Shown piece after piece: positions 51,800-60,573 of a DNA stretch of 64,000 nt (positions are counted from its first letter, which is position 1; each line of letters begins with the position of its first letter). Source of the stretch: Chryseobacterium gleum (lineage in GTDB: Bacteria; Bacteroidota; Bacteroidia; Flavobacteriales_D; Crocinitomicaceae); assembly GCA_945897565.1 (NCBI GenBank), contig CAMDFN010000004.1, positions 1 to 64,000 of the forward strand, in the 5' to 3' direction. Position numbers and translations under genes: made by a program. The notes under the pieces were generated by a model. The model was not told the origin of the DNA, ran no database searches, and worked only from the letters and a program-made list of their open reading frames with translations.

Positions 51800-53029
51800 A
51801 TGAAAGACCTCCTCTCCAAATTTGAAAATAAAAGACCTGAAATCGTTTTTGAATGGAAAGATGCGCTGACCGAAGCCGAAGGTTGGGTCGTGATCAACTC
51901 GCTGCGTGGCGGTGCTGCCGGTGGCGGAACAAGAATGCGCGTTGGCCTAGACAAACGAGAAGTAGAATCCTTGGCTAAAACCATGGAAGTTAAATTTACG
52001 GTAGCTGGCCCTGCAATTGGAGGTGCTAAATCTGGTATCAACTTTGACCCCAAAGACCCTCGCAAAAAAGAAGTACTCAAGCGCTGGTTTGCGGCAGTTT
52101 CACCACTCCTTAAATCGTATTACGGAACAGGTGGAGACCTCAATGTAGACGAAATTCATGAAGTAATTCCCATGACCGAAGATTGCGGCGTTTGGCACCC
52201 GCAAGAAGGCGTATTCAACGGGCACTTTAAGCCAAACGACGATCAAAAAATCAATCGCATTGGGCAACTTCAGCGCGGCGTTGCCAAAGTATTACAAGAC
52301 GCAAAATATAGCCCTGAGCTCAGCAATAACTATGTCGTTGCCGACATGATTACTGGTTATGGTGTAGCTGTATCTATTGATCATTATTACAACATTTGGG
52401 GCGGGCAATTAGCCGGCAAACGCGTATTGGTTCAAGGTTGGGGCAACGTTGGTTCTGCTGCGGCCTATTACCTTGCCCAAAAGGGCGCTAAAATTGTGGG
52501 CATCATCGATCGCGTGGGAGGCCTCATCCAAACAGAGGGTTTTAGTTTTGAACAAATCAAAGAACTCTTCATTCAAAAAAACGGAAACGAACTGAACGCA
52601 CCCAACATGCTCAGTTATGAGCAAGTCAATGCTGCTTTTTGGTCAACACCAGCCGAAATATTTATTCCCTGCGCAGGCAGCCGCATGATCACCGAAAATC
52701 AGCTTGAACAACTCCTAGCTGCAGGTGTAGAAGTCATTTCTTCCGGTGCCAATGTGCCTTTCGCCGATCAAGAAATCTTCTTTGGCCCCATTGCCGAAAA
52801 AGCAGATGCTTCGCTGGCCCTTATTCCCGACTTTATAGCGAATTGCGGCATGGCACGTGTTTTTGCTTACCTCATGAGCACCGACCTCCCTACGCTAGAC
52901 GACGCGCTCATTTTCGAGGACGCCAGCCAAACCATCTATAAAGCGCTGCAAAACACGCATCAAATCAATTCAAGCACAAGAGGAATCGCCAAAACTGCCT
53001 TTGAAATAGCGCTCAAGCAACTTATATAA
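51800..53029 (+). CDS. Glu/Leu/Phe/Val dehydrogenase
   Basis: 409 residues. Amino-acid dehydrogenase fold: substrate and catalytic lysine region GGGTRMRVG through MEVKFTVAGPAIGGAKSGIN, GTGGDLNVDEIHEV, NAD motif VQGWGNVGSAAAYYLAQKGA, and PCAGSRMITENQ. It resembles the branched group that includes leucine and glutamate dehydrogenases; specificity is not decidable here. nhaD begins two bases downstream. Confidence 0.92.
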   Translation: MKDLLSKFENKRPEIVFEWKDALTEAEGWVVINSLRGGAAGGGTRMRVGLDKREVESLAKTMEVKFTVAGPAIGGAKSGINFDPKDPRKKEVLKRWFAAVSPLLKSYYGTGGDLNVDEIHEVIPMTEDCGVWHPQEGVFNGHFKPNDDQKINRIGQLQRGVAKVLQDAKYSPELSNNYVVADMITGYGVAVSIDHYYNIWGGQLAGKRVLVQGWGNVGSAAAYYLAQKGAKIVGIIDRVGGLIQTEGFSFEQIKELFIQKNGNELNAPNMLSYEQVNAAFWSTPAEIFIPCAGSRMITENQLEQLLAAGVEVISSGANVPFADQEIFFGPIAEKADASLALIPDFIANCGMARVFAYLMSTDLPTLDDALIFEDASQTIYKALQNTHQINSSTRGIAKTAFEIALKQLI

Positions 53030-53031
53030 AA

Positions 53032-54300
53032 ATGATGGAACTGTCGTTGGTACTCATCTTTATATTAGGCTACACAGCAATCAGCTTTGAGCACACGCTC
53101 CGCATAGACAAACTCATTCCTGCTTTGCTCATGATGACGCTTTCATGGGCGCTCATTGCTTTGAATATACCTGATGTGCATGCATTGAGTGAAAATCTTT
53201 TACATCATTTTGGCAAAACTGCAGAAATCCTGATCTTTCTAATGGGCGCAATGGCCATTGTGGAAATGATCGACTACTTCGACGGTTTCAAAAGCGTGCA
53301 ATCCTTGATCAAAGTCAAAACTGCCTACCAATTGCTTCTTGTGGTTTCCATTCTTGCTTTTGTTTTATCTGCTATCATTGACAACCTGACCGCTACAATT
53401 GTGCTGATTTCTATTTTGCGCAAAATAGTCCTAGACAAAGAACTGCGCATGTGGATGGCTGGGTTTGTCATTATCGCGGCCAATGCAGGTGGTGCATGGT
53501 CTCCAATTGGTGATGTCACCACCACCATGCTCTGGATTGCTGGCAAAGTGAGCGCCCTCAAACTTATCGAACATATCTTTTTGCCCGCTGTAGTCAGCTT
53601 ACTCATCCCTCTGCTGCTCGCCAAAAAAATCAAGATTTTCAAGCAAGATCTCCCTGCTGCACCAACCATTGAGAAAAGTAAAGTTTCAGGTCTCATTTTA
53701 CTCAGCGGCCTTGGGCTCATTATTTTTGTCCCAATCTTCAAAACCATTACCCATCTCCCTCCCTATATGGGCATGATGTTTTCCCTTGCTATTTTTGCTG
53801 TTATCGGTGAAATTGCCAGTAAACGACAACTCAATCTGAGTTCATTAAACGAACAAGACCACGGCGGACACATTGGCCCAACGCTAAAAGCATTGAGCAA
53901 AATTGAAATGCCTTCTATCTTGTTTTTCTTAGGGATTCTAATGACTGTAGCCGCAATGGAGGAGCTAGGCATGATCGAACAACTCGGTGAAAACGTATTG
54001 GCATCAGGTATTTCCAAAGAACTGTACATATCGTTTTTAGGTCTTGCCTCTGCCATTATAGACAACGTTCCACTTGTTGCTGCAAGTATTGGCATGTTCA
54101 AAGACGGCATGGATGCCGATACTTGGCATTTTATTGCCTACACGGCAGGCACCGGCGGCTCTATTCTGATCATTGGTTCAGCAGCAGGCGTGGTTGCCAT
54201 GGGAATGGAAAACATTGGCTTTGGTTGGTATCTCAAGCGCATCTCTTTACTTGCGTTGGCTGGTTATATTGGTGGTGTGCTGACTTTTTTAATGCTCTAA
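53032..54300 (+). CDS. nhaD: NhaD-type sodium/proton antiporter
   Basis: 422 residues, 11-13 membrane helices. Family marks: GYTAISFEHTLRIDKLIPAL, LLHHFGKTAEILIFLMGAM, SAIIDNLTATIVL, FVIIAANAGGAWSPIGDVTT, ASAIIDNVPLVAAS and GTGGSILIIGSAAGVVAMGM. These are characteristic of ion transporter superfamily NhaD antiporters common in marine Bacteroidota. Two consecutive ATG codons (53032, 53035) are possible starts. Followed by folC after one base. Confidence 0.93.
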   Translation: MMELSLVLIFILGYTAISFEHTLRIDKLIPALLMMTLSWALIALNIPDVHALSENLLHHFGKTAEILIFLMGAMAIVEMIDYFDGFKSVQSLIKVKTAYQLLLVVSILAFVLSAIIDNLTATIVLISILRKIVLDKELRMWMAGFVIIAANAGGAWSPIGDVTTTMLWIAGKVSALKLIEHIFLPAVVSLLIPLLLAKKIKIFKQDLPAAPTIEKSKVSGLILLSGLGLIIFVPIFKTITHLPPYMGMMFSLAIFAVIGEIASKRQLNLSSLNEQDHGGHIGPTLKALSKIEMPSILFFLGILMTVAAMEELGMIEQLGENVLASGISKELYISFLGLASAIIDNVPLVAASIGMFKDGMDADTWHFIAYTAGTGGSILIIGSAAGVVAMGMENIGFGWYLKRISLLALAGYIGGVLTFLML

Positions 54301-54301
54301 A

Positions 54302-55522
54302 ATGCAAGCAGATAGCGCCTACCAAGATTGTATCCGTTGGCTATTTGAGCGCTTTCCTTCCTATCAAAATTTAGGTGGTGCAGCCTACAAACCTGGCCTA
54401 GAACGTGTACACCAATTACTTGAACTCCTGCAAATCGATGCACAGCAAATTCCGAGTATACATCTTGCCGGCACCAATGGAAAAGGAAGTACTGCCGCTT
54501 ATTGCGCTAGTTTGTTAACTGAGCAAGACTTTAAAGTGGGGCTCTTTACCTCGCCCCATATCTACGACTTTTCGGAACGCATCCGCATAAATGGTTGCCC
54601 GATAACACCAAAAGATGTCATTGCTTTTTGCCATCGTTTTCAAAACTTGAGTTCAACAATAGACGCCAGTTTTTTTGAACTCACCTTCGCCATGGCCTTG
54701 GCTTATTTTCAAGCGCAATCCTGCGATTACATCGTTATAGAAACTGGCCTAGGCGGCAGACTAGACGCCACTAATGTTTTAAATCCAAAGGTGAGTGTCA
54801 TCACGAATATCGCACTGGACCATCAAGAATTTTTAGGCGACAGCATTACAGCTATCGCTATTGAAAAAGCCGGAATCATTAAAACACAGACGCCTGTTGT
54901 CATCGGCGAAAAATCAAAATCTACGCAAGCGATTTTTGAAGATCGATCTCGTGTGCTGAATGCACCTATATATTTTTCCGAAGACTTCAAAGATTTGGTC
55001 CAAACACTTCCGCTTACTGGTTATCAAATCAACAATTTCAAAACAGCATTATTGGCATTGAAAGTGATTGGTTTTGATATTTCGCCTCAAACGCAATTAG
55101 CAGCACTCAAAAACCTAAAGACCAATACCGGTTTTTTTGGCCGACTAGAGCTTTGGCAAGTAGCGCCAAGAATTGTTATTGATGTCTCGCACAACCCAGC
55201 AGGTATAGGGGCCACTCTTCCAATTATTCAAAAAGAATGCGAGGGGCAACTTTACATTCTATATGGAGCTGCAAAAGATAAAGATGCGCAGCAAATTCTC
55301 GACCTCTTTCCCAAACAAGCCAACATTGCCGCTTGTGTATTTAGCAATCCTAGATCGAAAAGTGCGGCAGATTGGCAACTTTTAGGCGTAGAGCAGGTAT
55401 TTGAGGACTTACCGAGCGCCATATCCCAGATAGAAAAGCAAATGTTGCCACATGATTTGCTTTGGATTACGGGTAGTTTTTTCTTATTATCAGATTTGCC
55501 TTCCATAAAAAAGATTTTTTAA
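54302..55522 (+). CDS. folC: Bifunctional folylpolyglutamate synthase / dihydrofolate synthase
   Basis: 406 residues. FolC adds glutamate to dihydropteroate and folates. Motifs: P-loop AGTNGKGSTAAYCAS, LFTSPHIYDFSERIRING, IETGLGGRLDATNVL, TNIALDHQEFLGDS, IVIDVSHNPAGI and LYGAAKDKD. Length is close to the family norm (about 420). The start is one base behind the nhaD stop. Confidence 0.95.
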   Translation: MQADSAYQDCIRWLFERFPSYQNLGGAAYKPGLERVHQLLELLQIDAQQIPSIHLAGTNGKGSTAAYCASLLTEQDFKVGLFTSPHIYDFSERIRINGCPITPKDVIAFCHRFQNLSSTIDASFFELTFAMALAYFQAQSCDYIVIETGLGGRLDATNVLNPKVSVITNIALDHQEFLGDSITAIAIEKAGIIKTQTPVVIGEKSKSTQAIFEDRSRVLNAPIYFSEDFKDLVQTLPLTGYQINNFKTALLALKVIGFDISPQTQLAALKNLKTNTGFFGRLELWQVAPRIVIDVSHNPAGIGATLPIIQKECEGQLYILYGAAKDKDAQQILDLFPKQANIAACVFSNPRSKSAADWQLLGVEQVFEDLPSAISQIEKQMLPHDLLWITGSFFLLSDLPSIKKIF

Positions 55523-55524
55523 AG

Positions 55525-55532
55525 TATCTTTG
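55525..55532 (+). promoter_or_regulatory. -7 box of pyrR, close to the start codon
   Basis: TATCTTTG, then CAATA and the ATG. Five bases suggest a leaderless mRNA. No convincing -33 at the usual distance. Confidence 0.5.
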
Positions 55533-55537
55533 CAATA

Positions 55538-56098
55538 ATGGAAAAGCAAGTCATCCTCAATGCCACCCAGCTCGAACTGACGCTCAAACGCCTTTCCCAT
55601 GAACTCATTGAGACCCACGACACCTTCGAGAACTCCGTTTTAATTGGCCTGCAACCGCGTGGCATCCACGTCACTACCCGCATCAAAACCCAACTCGAAG
55701 CTATTCTAGCGAATCCTATTCAAGCAGGCAGCCTCGACATCACTTTTCACCGCGACGACTTCCGCCGCAGAGAAACTCCCCTGCTCCCAAGTATTACCAA
55801 CATCGATTTCTCAATAGAAAACAAGCGCGTTATCCTCATAGACGACGTCTTGTTTACCGGACGCACTATTCGTGCAGGTCTAGATGCGCTGCTCACTTTT
55901 GGACGCCCATCGCAAGTTCAATTGCTCGCACTCATAGACCGTCGCTTTAGCCGCGATTTACCCATTCAAGCAGACTACATCGGCAAAACCGTCGATACGC
56001 TAGCTTCTGAGCGCGTGGCCGTAGAATGGAAAGAAATCGAAGGACAAGATCAAGTATTATTATTTACAAAAGAAGGCAATGAAGCAGCTCAGCGTTGA
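55538..56098 (+). CDS. pyrR: Bifunctional pyrimidine operon regulator / uracil phosphoribosyltransferase PyrR
   Basis: 186 residues. PRPP-binding motif RVILIDDVLFTGRTIRAGLD, ILIGLQPRG-like start VLIGLQPRGIHVTTRI, and DITFHRDDFRRRE. In Bacillus PyrR is an RNA-binding attenuation protein; in Bacteroidota its regulatory role is less clear. No pyr attenuator hairpin is visible upstream, and the leader appears to be absent. The stop overlaps pyrB by 20 bases. Confidence 0.94.
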   Translation: MEKQVILNATQLELTLKRLSHELIETHDTFENSVLIGLQPRGIHVTTRIKTQLEAILANPIQAGSLDITFHRDDFRRRETPLLPSITNIDFSIENKRVILIDDVLFTGRTIRAGLDALLTFGRPSQVQLLALIDRRFSRDLPIQADYIGKTVDTLASERVAVEWKEIEGQDQVLLFTKEGNEAAQR

Positions 56099-57008
56099 TC
56101 ACCTTACCGGCATCGTAGACCTCACCCGTCAAGACATCGAACTCATCCTCGAAACCGCCGCTCGTTTCAAAGAAGTGATCAACCGCCCTATCAAGAAAGT
56201 TCCTTCTCTTCGCGACATCACCATTGCCAATGTCTTTTTTGAAAACTCTACCCGTACACGCCTCTCTTTTGAATTAGCACAAAAACGCCTCTCTGCCGAT
56301 GTCGTCAATTTTAGTGCTTCAAGCTCTTCGGTCAAAAAAGGAGAAACGCTTGTCGATACCGTCAACAATATTCTGGCCATGAAAGTAGACATGGTGGTGC
56401 TGCGTCATCCAAACCCAGGTGCTGCTAAGTTCTTATCTCAAAAAATCAAAGCGCGGGTAGTGAACGCAGGCGACGGCACACACGAACACCCTACACAAGC
56501 ACTGCTCGACGCCTATTCAATCCAAGAAAAACTCGGTAGTGTCGAAGGTAAAAAGGTCGTTATTGTAGGTGATATTCTCCATTCGAGAGTGGCCTTAAGC
56601 AATATCTACTGTCTTCAAAAACTCGGTGCGGAGGTCATGGTTTGCGGCCCAAGCACGCTCATCCCAAAATACATTTCAGAACTAGGTGTGTTGGTGTCTC
56701 ACAACCTACGCGAAGCATTAGAGTGGTGCGATGTCGCCAATATGTTGCGCATCCAACTCGAGCGTCAAGACATCAAGTATTTCCCTTCTCTAAGAGAATA
56801 TGCACAGCAATTCGGCCTAGACAAAAATTTATTAGACAGTCTTTCCAAAGAAATTGTGATCATGCACCCAGGGCCTATCAACCGCGGTGTCGAGATTTCC
56901 TCAGACGTTGCCGACAGCCCACAGAGCATCATTTTAGATCAGGTAGAAAACGGTGTAGCTGTTCGCATGGCGGTAATTTATTTACTCGCAGCAAAAATCG
57001 AAAGATAA
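56079..57008 (+). CDS. pyrB: Aspartate carbamoyltransferase catalytic subunit
   Basis: 309 residues. Committed step of pyrimidine synthesis. Carbamoyl-phosphate motif FFENSTRTRLSFELAQKRL, SASSSSVKKGETLVDTV, LRHPNPGAA, the HEHPTQALLDAYSIQEK substrate loop, HSRVALSNIYCLQKLGAEV, and HPGPINRGVEI. Length fits the family. Coupled to pyrR through a 20-base overlap; no pyrI regulatory chain follows. Confidence 0.96.
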   Translation: MKQLSVDHLTGIVDLTRQDIELILETAARFKEVINRPIKKVPSLRDITIANVFFENSTRTRLSFELAQKRLSADVVNFSASSSSVKKGETLVDTVNNILAMKVDMVVLRHPNPGAAKFLSQKIKARVVNAGDGTHEHPTQALLDAYSIQEKLGSVEGKKVVIVGDILHSRVALSNIYCLQKLGAEVMVCGPSTLIPKYISELGVLVSHNLREALEWCDVANMLRIQLERQDIKYFPSLREYAQQFGLDKNLLDSLSKEIVIMHPGPINRGVEISSDVADSPQSIILDQVENGVAVRMAVIYLLAAKIER

Positions 57009-57014
57009 TTTAGT

Positions 57015-57022
57015 TATTTTTG
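57015..57022 (+). promoter_or_regulatory. -7 box of the STAS gene
   Basis: TATTTTTG, 14 bases before the ATG, inside the short pyrB-STAS gap. Confidence 0.45.
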
Positions 57023-57036
57023 AGCAAATCAACGCT

Positions 57037-57378
57037 ATGAATTTCTCCGTGGACCCTCAGGGCCAAATTGTGGTTGTCAGTACCGAAGTTGAGAAACTCG
57101 ACGCCAGTAACGCACCAGAGCTCAAAGCACACTTTTTGCAGCTCAATAAGGTCGGCACCAATTATATCATATTGGACATGAGCAAAACCAAATACTGCGA
57201 CTCCTCTGGTTTATCTGCAGTACTCATCGCCAACCGACTTTGCAAAGACACCAACGGAAAATTTGCGTTATCAGGTTTGCAGCCAAATGTGCTGAAGCTC
57301 ATTGAAATTGCCCAGCTAGACAAAGTACTCACCATCGGAAACTCCACTGACGCAGCCCTAGATTTAATTGCAAGGTGA
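57037..57378 (+). CDS. STAS-domain protein (anti-sigma factor antagonist type)
   Basis: 113 residues, single STAS domain: IVVVSTEVEKLDASNAPELK, YIILDMSKTKYCDSSGLSAV with the usual phosphorylatable serine in DSSGL, and ANRLCKDTNGKFALSGLQ. In firmicutes such proteins are switched by serine kinases, but no RsbW- or SpoIIAB-like kinase is in this window. It is coupled to rnz by a four-base overlap, an arrangement found in other Bacteroidota. Confidence 0.92.
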   Translation: MNFSVDPQGQIVVVSTEVEKLDASNAPELKAHFLQLNKVGTNYIILDMSKTKYCDSSGLSAVLIANRLCKDTNGKFALSGLQPNVLKLIEIAQLDKVLTIGNSTDAALDLIAR

Positions 57379-58334
57379 GTTTTGAGCTACACATACTCGG
57401 CTCGGGTGCAGCCTTACCTACAAGCAAAAGGCAAGCATCTGCTCAATATGTCAATTGCAATGAAAGACATATTCTAATAGACTGCGCTGAAGGCACCCAA
57501 CAACAGTTGCGCAAATACGGACTCAAGCTCCAAAAAATACAGTTTATCCTGATTTCACACCTCCATGGCGATCACTTTTTTGGTTTGCCGGGTCTGCTTT
57601 CAACCATGCACCTGCTAGGTCGCAATAAAAAATTAAGCATCTATGGGCCTCCTGGTTTAGAGGCGCTCATTAGGGCCATGTTGGCTGCAGGCGGACACCC
57701 ACTGCAATTCGACATTGCTTTTCATACGATACAACCAGGTGCATCAGCACTCATTTTTGAAGATCGCCTGATCGAGATTCACGCCTTTGCCCTCAAACAC
57801 CGCTTGCCCACCCTAGGGTACCGGATCAATGAGAAACCTAAATTGTTTAATCTCAATAAAGAAGCCATTTCGGCAGCTGGTTTATGCATAGAAGACCTTC
57901 CTAAATTAAAGGCTGGAATTTCAATTGAAAGAAATGGTAAAAAGTACAATTACCTAGATTACACAATGCCCGCTCAGCCCGTTTATAGTTATGCCTATTG
58001 TTCAGACACCAAGCCTAGCCCAAGTTATCTTCAAGCCATTCTCGACGTAGATTTACTATACCACGAGGCTACCTTTAACCAACAGCACCTCGAACGCGCT
58101 AAGCAAACCTTTCACTCAACTGCCCAACAAGCCGCCCAACAAGCGGTATTGGCCAAATGCAAATACCTACTGCTCGGTCATTTTTCATCGCGTTACGATG
58201 CTGTACTGCAACACTTGACAGAAGCGCGCATGATACATCCAAATGTGGCTGCAGCAGAAGACGGCATGCCAATTGTTTTAGGGAAATGGGGGGCTATTTT
58301 TGGGAGCGCTGATAAAACACAAGCGCAACAATAG
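57375..58334 (+). CDS. rnz: Ribonuclease Z (tRNA 3'-endonuclease)
   Basis: 319 residues from GTG 57375, overlapping the STAS stop. Metallo-beta-lactamase fold: GSGAALPTSKRQASAQYV, DCAEGTQQQLRKYGLKL, the zinc motif HLHGDHFFGLPGLLSTM, KHRLPTLGYRI, YCSDTKPS, LYHEATFN, and LLLGHFSSRYD. RNase Z trims 3' ends of tRNA precursors, fitting a genome whose tRNA-Phe lacks an encoded CCA. Its 3' end overlaps the permease on the other strand by 41 bases. Confidence 0.96.
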   Translation: MSFELHILGSGAALPTSKRQASAQYVNCNERHILIDCAEGTQQQLRKYGLKLQKIQFILISHLHGDHFFGLPGLLSTMHLLGRNKKLSIYGPPGLEALIRAMLAAGGHPLQFDIAFHTIQPGASALIFEDRLIEIHAFALKHRLPTLGYRINEKPKLFNLNKEAISAAGLCIEDLPKLKAGISIERNGKKYNYLDYTMPAQPVYSYAYCSDTKPSPSYLQAILDVDLLYHEATFNQQHLERAKQTFHSTAQQAAQQAVLAKCKYLLLGHFSSRYDAVLQHLTEARMIHPNVAAAEDGMPIVLGKWGAIFGSADKTQAQQ

Positions 58335-59370
58335 CAAAAATCAGATTGGGCAACCATACCGACCAAAGCGTTGGGAAACCGACTTTAATGGCCGCTACCG
58401 TCAGCATTTTCATCGCAAAAATATACACGAAAATAAATGCCAACCCAATGGCGATATTCATACCGGTTCCTCCTCGTTTTTTCTGAGAGGCAACGGATAC
58501 ACCAATAAGGGTAAGCATGTAAGTTGCAAAAGGAAAGGCAGTGCGCTGATGAAGTTCTATTTCAAATTCAGGCACCAGCTTTGAACCTTTTAATTTTTCG
58601 CGTTCAATGGCGTTTTTGAGCTCTGTAAAAGTGAGGGCTTGCGCAGCGTTGTCTCGCTGGGCCATTTCTTCAATGCGGTACACGAAGGTAGTGTCTTTGT
58701 GTCTGCCGTGGGTGAGCTTGGCCTTTGGGAAATTGTAGTTTTTTTCGTAGTAATCTGTCAATTGCCATTCGTTGGTACCCGGTTTGTTTTTGGCAAAACG
58801 CGCGCGCAAAAAATAAATCGGGTGGTTGTCTTTGCTCCATTTTTGAATGGTGAGGTCATTGACGCGCTGTTCTTCAGCTGCATAATTGGAAAAGTAGACG
58901 AGCTCATTACCTGGATACTCAGCTTGGTAGTTATTGACCGTCAGCACATCTCGGTAATAGCGTTCTTCGAAAGCCAAACGAATTTTGTTGGTTCTTGGAA
59001 TAATGAGGTGATTGAGTACCAAAGACATGACCGTAAGAATAGTAGCGCCGATAAAATAAGGCCGTAAAAAACGGGTGACAGGCCGTCCTGAGAACCAGAT
59101 GGGGATGATCTCGGTGTTTTGCGCCATTTTGCCAGTAAACCAGATGACCGACAAAAAGATGATCATGGAGGAGAAGGTGTTGCCGTAATAGAGGATAAAC
59201 GTAACGTAATAACGAAAGAAAATCTCGTGTAAAGGCGCCTTATTGCTGATGAATTCGCTTAACTTTTCTGAGATGTCAAAGACAACCGAAAATACCATTA
59301 TCAGACCCAGCATGAAAAAAAACGTGCTCAGAAATTTCTTGATGATATAGCGGTCGATGCGTTTGAGCAT
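58294..59370 (-). CDS. LptF/LptG-family permease
   Basis: 358 residues. N-terminal helices IIKKFLSTFFFMLGLIMVF and three more by residue 120, a periplasmic beta-jellyroll (about 135-260), and C-terminal helices with GVSVASQKKRGGTGMNIAIG. This is the YjgP/YjgQ family, which with LptB extracts LPS and hands it to LptC; whether F or G cannot be settled. The ABC partner lptB is not in the window. It starts two bases after tgt. Confidence 0.93.
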   Translation of the reverse strand: MLKRIDRYIIKKFLSTFFFMLGLIMVFSVVFDISEKLSEFISNKAPLHEIFFRYYVTFILYYGNTFSSMIIFLSVIWFTGKMAQNTEIIPIWFSGRPVTRFLRPYFIGATILTVMSLVLNHLIIPRTNKIRLAFEERYYRDVLTVNNYQAEYPGNELVYFSNYAAEEQRVNDLTIQKWSKDNHPIYFLRARFAKNKPGTNEWQLTDYYEKNYNFPKAKLTHGRHKDTTFVYRIEEMAQRDNAAQALTFTELKNAIEREKLKGSKLVPEFEIELHQRTAFPFATYMLTLIGVSVASQKKRGGTGMNIAIGLAFIFVYIFAMKMLTVAAIKVGFPTLWSVWLPNLIFAIVALVFYQRSQK

Positions 59371-59372
59371 AT

Positions 59373-60503
59373 CTATAAGCGCTGCCCTAATTTTTGAATC
59401 ACTTGGTTTTTCCAGGCTACAAATTCACCACTTGCGATTTTTTCTCTGGCCACCCGCATGAGCTCCAGATAAAAGGCCAGGTTGTGAATGGTCGCAATTT
59501 GAATGCCGAGAAATTCACCTGTTTTGATAAGGTGACGCAAATAAGCTTTGGTATAGACTTGATCTACCCAAACCTGACTTGATGCGTCCAACGGACTAAA
59601 GTCTTTGGACCATTTTTCATTTTTTATATTGATGGTGCCTTCCCAAGTGTACAGCAAGCCATGACGCGCGTTTCTACTTGGCATGACGCAATCGAACATG
59701 TCTACACCTAGCGCAATTGATTCCAGTAAGTTATTAGGCGTTCCGACACCCATCAAGTAGCGCGGTTTTTCGGTAGGTAAGATGCCGCAAACGAGTTCAG
59801 TCATTTCATAGAGTTCATAGTCGGGTTCTCCTACAGACAGGCCCCCAATAGCGTTGCCTACCGCATCAAACGACGCGATAGCATGCGCAGATTGTTCTCG
59901 AAGGTCTTTGTAGGTACTTCCCTGAACAATCGGAAAAAGTGCTTGCTCATAGCCGTATTTCGGTTCAGATTGCTCCATAGCTGTGAAGCAACGTGCCAAC
60001 CAGCGATGCGTGAGGTGCATAGAACGCTTGGCATAGTTGTAGTCGCAGGGATAAGGCGTGCATTCGTCAAAAGCCATGATGATATCGGCGCCGATAATGC
60101 GCTGAATTTCTATAGCGCGCTCCGGTGTAAAAAAGTGATAGCTCCCATCTATATGCGATTGGAATTTAACGCCTTCTTCTTGAATTTTTCGAGATCCGGA
60201 AAGCGAATAAACCTGATAACCGCCGCTGTCAGTAAGCATTGGCCGTTCCCAACCCATAAACTGATGTAAGCCGCCTGCCGCCTCCAAAACTTCAATGCCT
60301 GGTCGCAAAAACAAATGATAGGTATTGCCCAAAATAATTTGTGCGTTGATGTCTTCGCGGAGTTCTTGTTGGTGCACCCCTTTGACTGAGCCTCCGGTAC
60401 CGACTGGCATAAAAATGGGTGTCTCGATGGAGCCATGGGCGGTGTGCAGCCTTCCGAGACGTGCTTTGGATTGAGAATCTGTCTTTAAAAGATCAAAGTG
60501 CAT
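59373..60503 (-). CDS. tgt: tRNA-guanine transglycosylase
   Basis: 376 residues. Tgt exchanges guanine 34 for the queuosine precursor in tRNAs with GUN anticodons. Present: IETPIFMPVGTGGSVKGV, LTDSGGYQVYSLSG with the catalytic Asp, IGADIIMAFDECTPYP, GGLSVGEP, MGVGTPNNLLESIALGVDMF, DCVMPSRNARHG. The C-terminal zinc site is altered: where CxCxxC is expected, it reads SPLDASSQVWVDQVYTKAYL, though the histidine in IHNLAFY stays. Partner queG is at 18.5 kb. First gene of the operon with the lptG-like permease. Confidence 0.96.
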   Translation of the reverse strand: MHFDLLKTDSQSKARLGRLHTAHGSIETPIFMPVGTGGSVKGVHQQELREDINAQIILGNTYHLFLRPGIEVLEAAGGLHQFMGWERPMLTDSGGYQVYSLSGSRKIQEEGVKFQSHIDGSYHFFTPERAIEIQRIIGADIIMAFDECTPYPCDYNYAKRSMHLTHRWLARCFTAMEQSEPKYGYEQALFPIVQGSTYKDLREQSAHAIASFDAVGNAIGGLSVGEPDYELYEMTELVCGILPTEKPRYLMGVGTPNNLLESIALGVDMFDCVMPSRNARHGLLYTWEGTINIKNEKWSKDFSPLDASSQVWVDQVYTKAYLRHLIKTGEFLGIQIATIHNLAFYLELMRVAREKIASGEFVAWKNQVIQKLGQRL

Positions 60504-60527
60504 AACAATGTTGAAAAATACCTAAAG

Positions 60528-60535
60528 CAAAGATA
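60528..60535 (-). promoter_or_regulatory. -7 box of tgt
   Basis: Minus-strand TATCTTTG, 24 bases before the tgt ATG, in the divergent gap with the glycosyltransferase gene. Confidence 0.5.
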
Positions 60536-60573
60536 CGGGTATTTGAATTCCCTAGACATCTTTGTACTCAGAG

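Noticed and set aside
53325-53747. 140-codon open frame opposite nhaD
   Set aside because: Antisense shadow of a hydrophobic protein gene; the translation is Ser/Arg/Met-rich with no recognisable fold.
55499-55537. PyrR-type attenuator or pyrimidine riboswitch upstream of pyrR
   Set aside because: The gap from folC is only 15 bases with a -7 box next to the ATG; there is no room for a leader structure.
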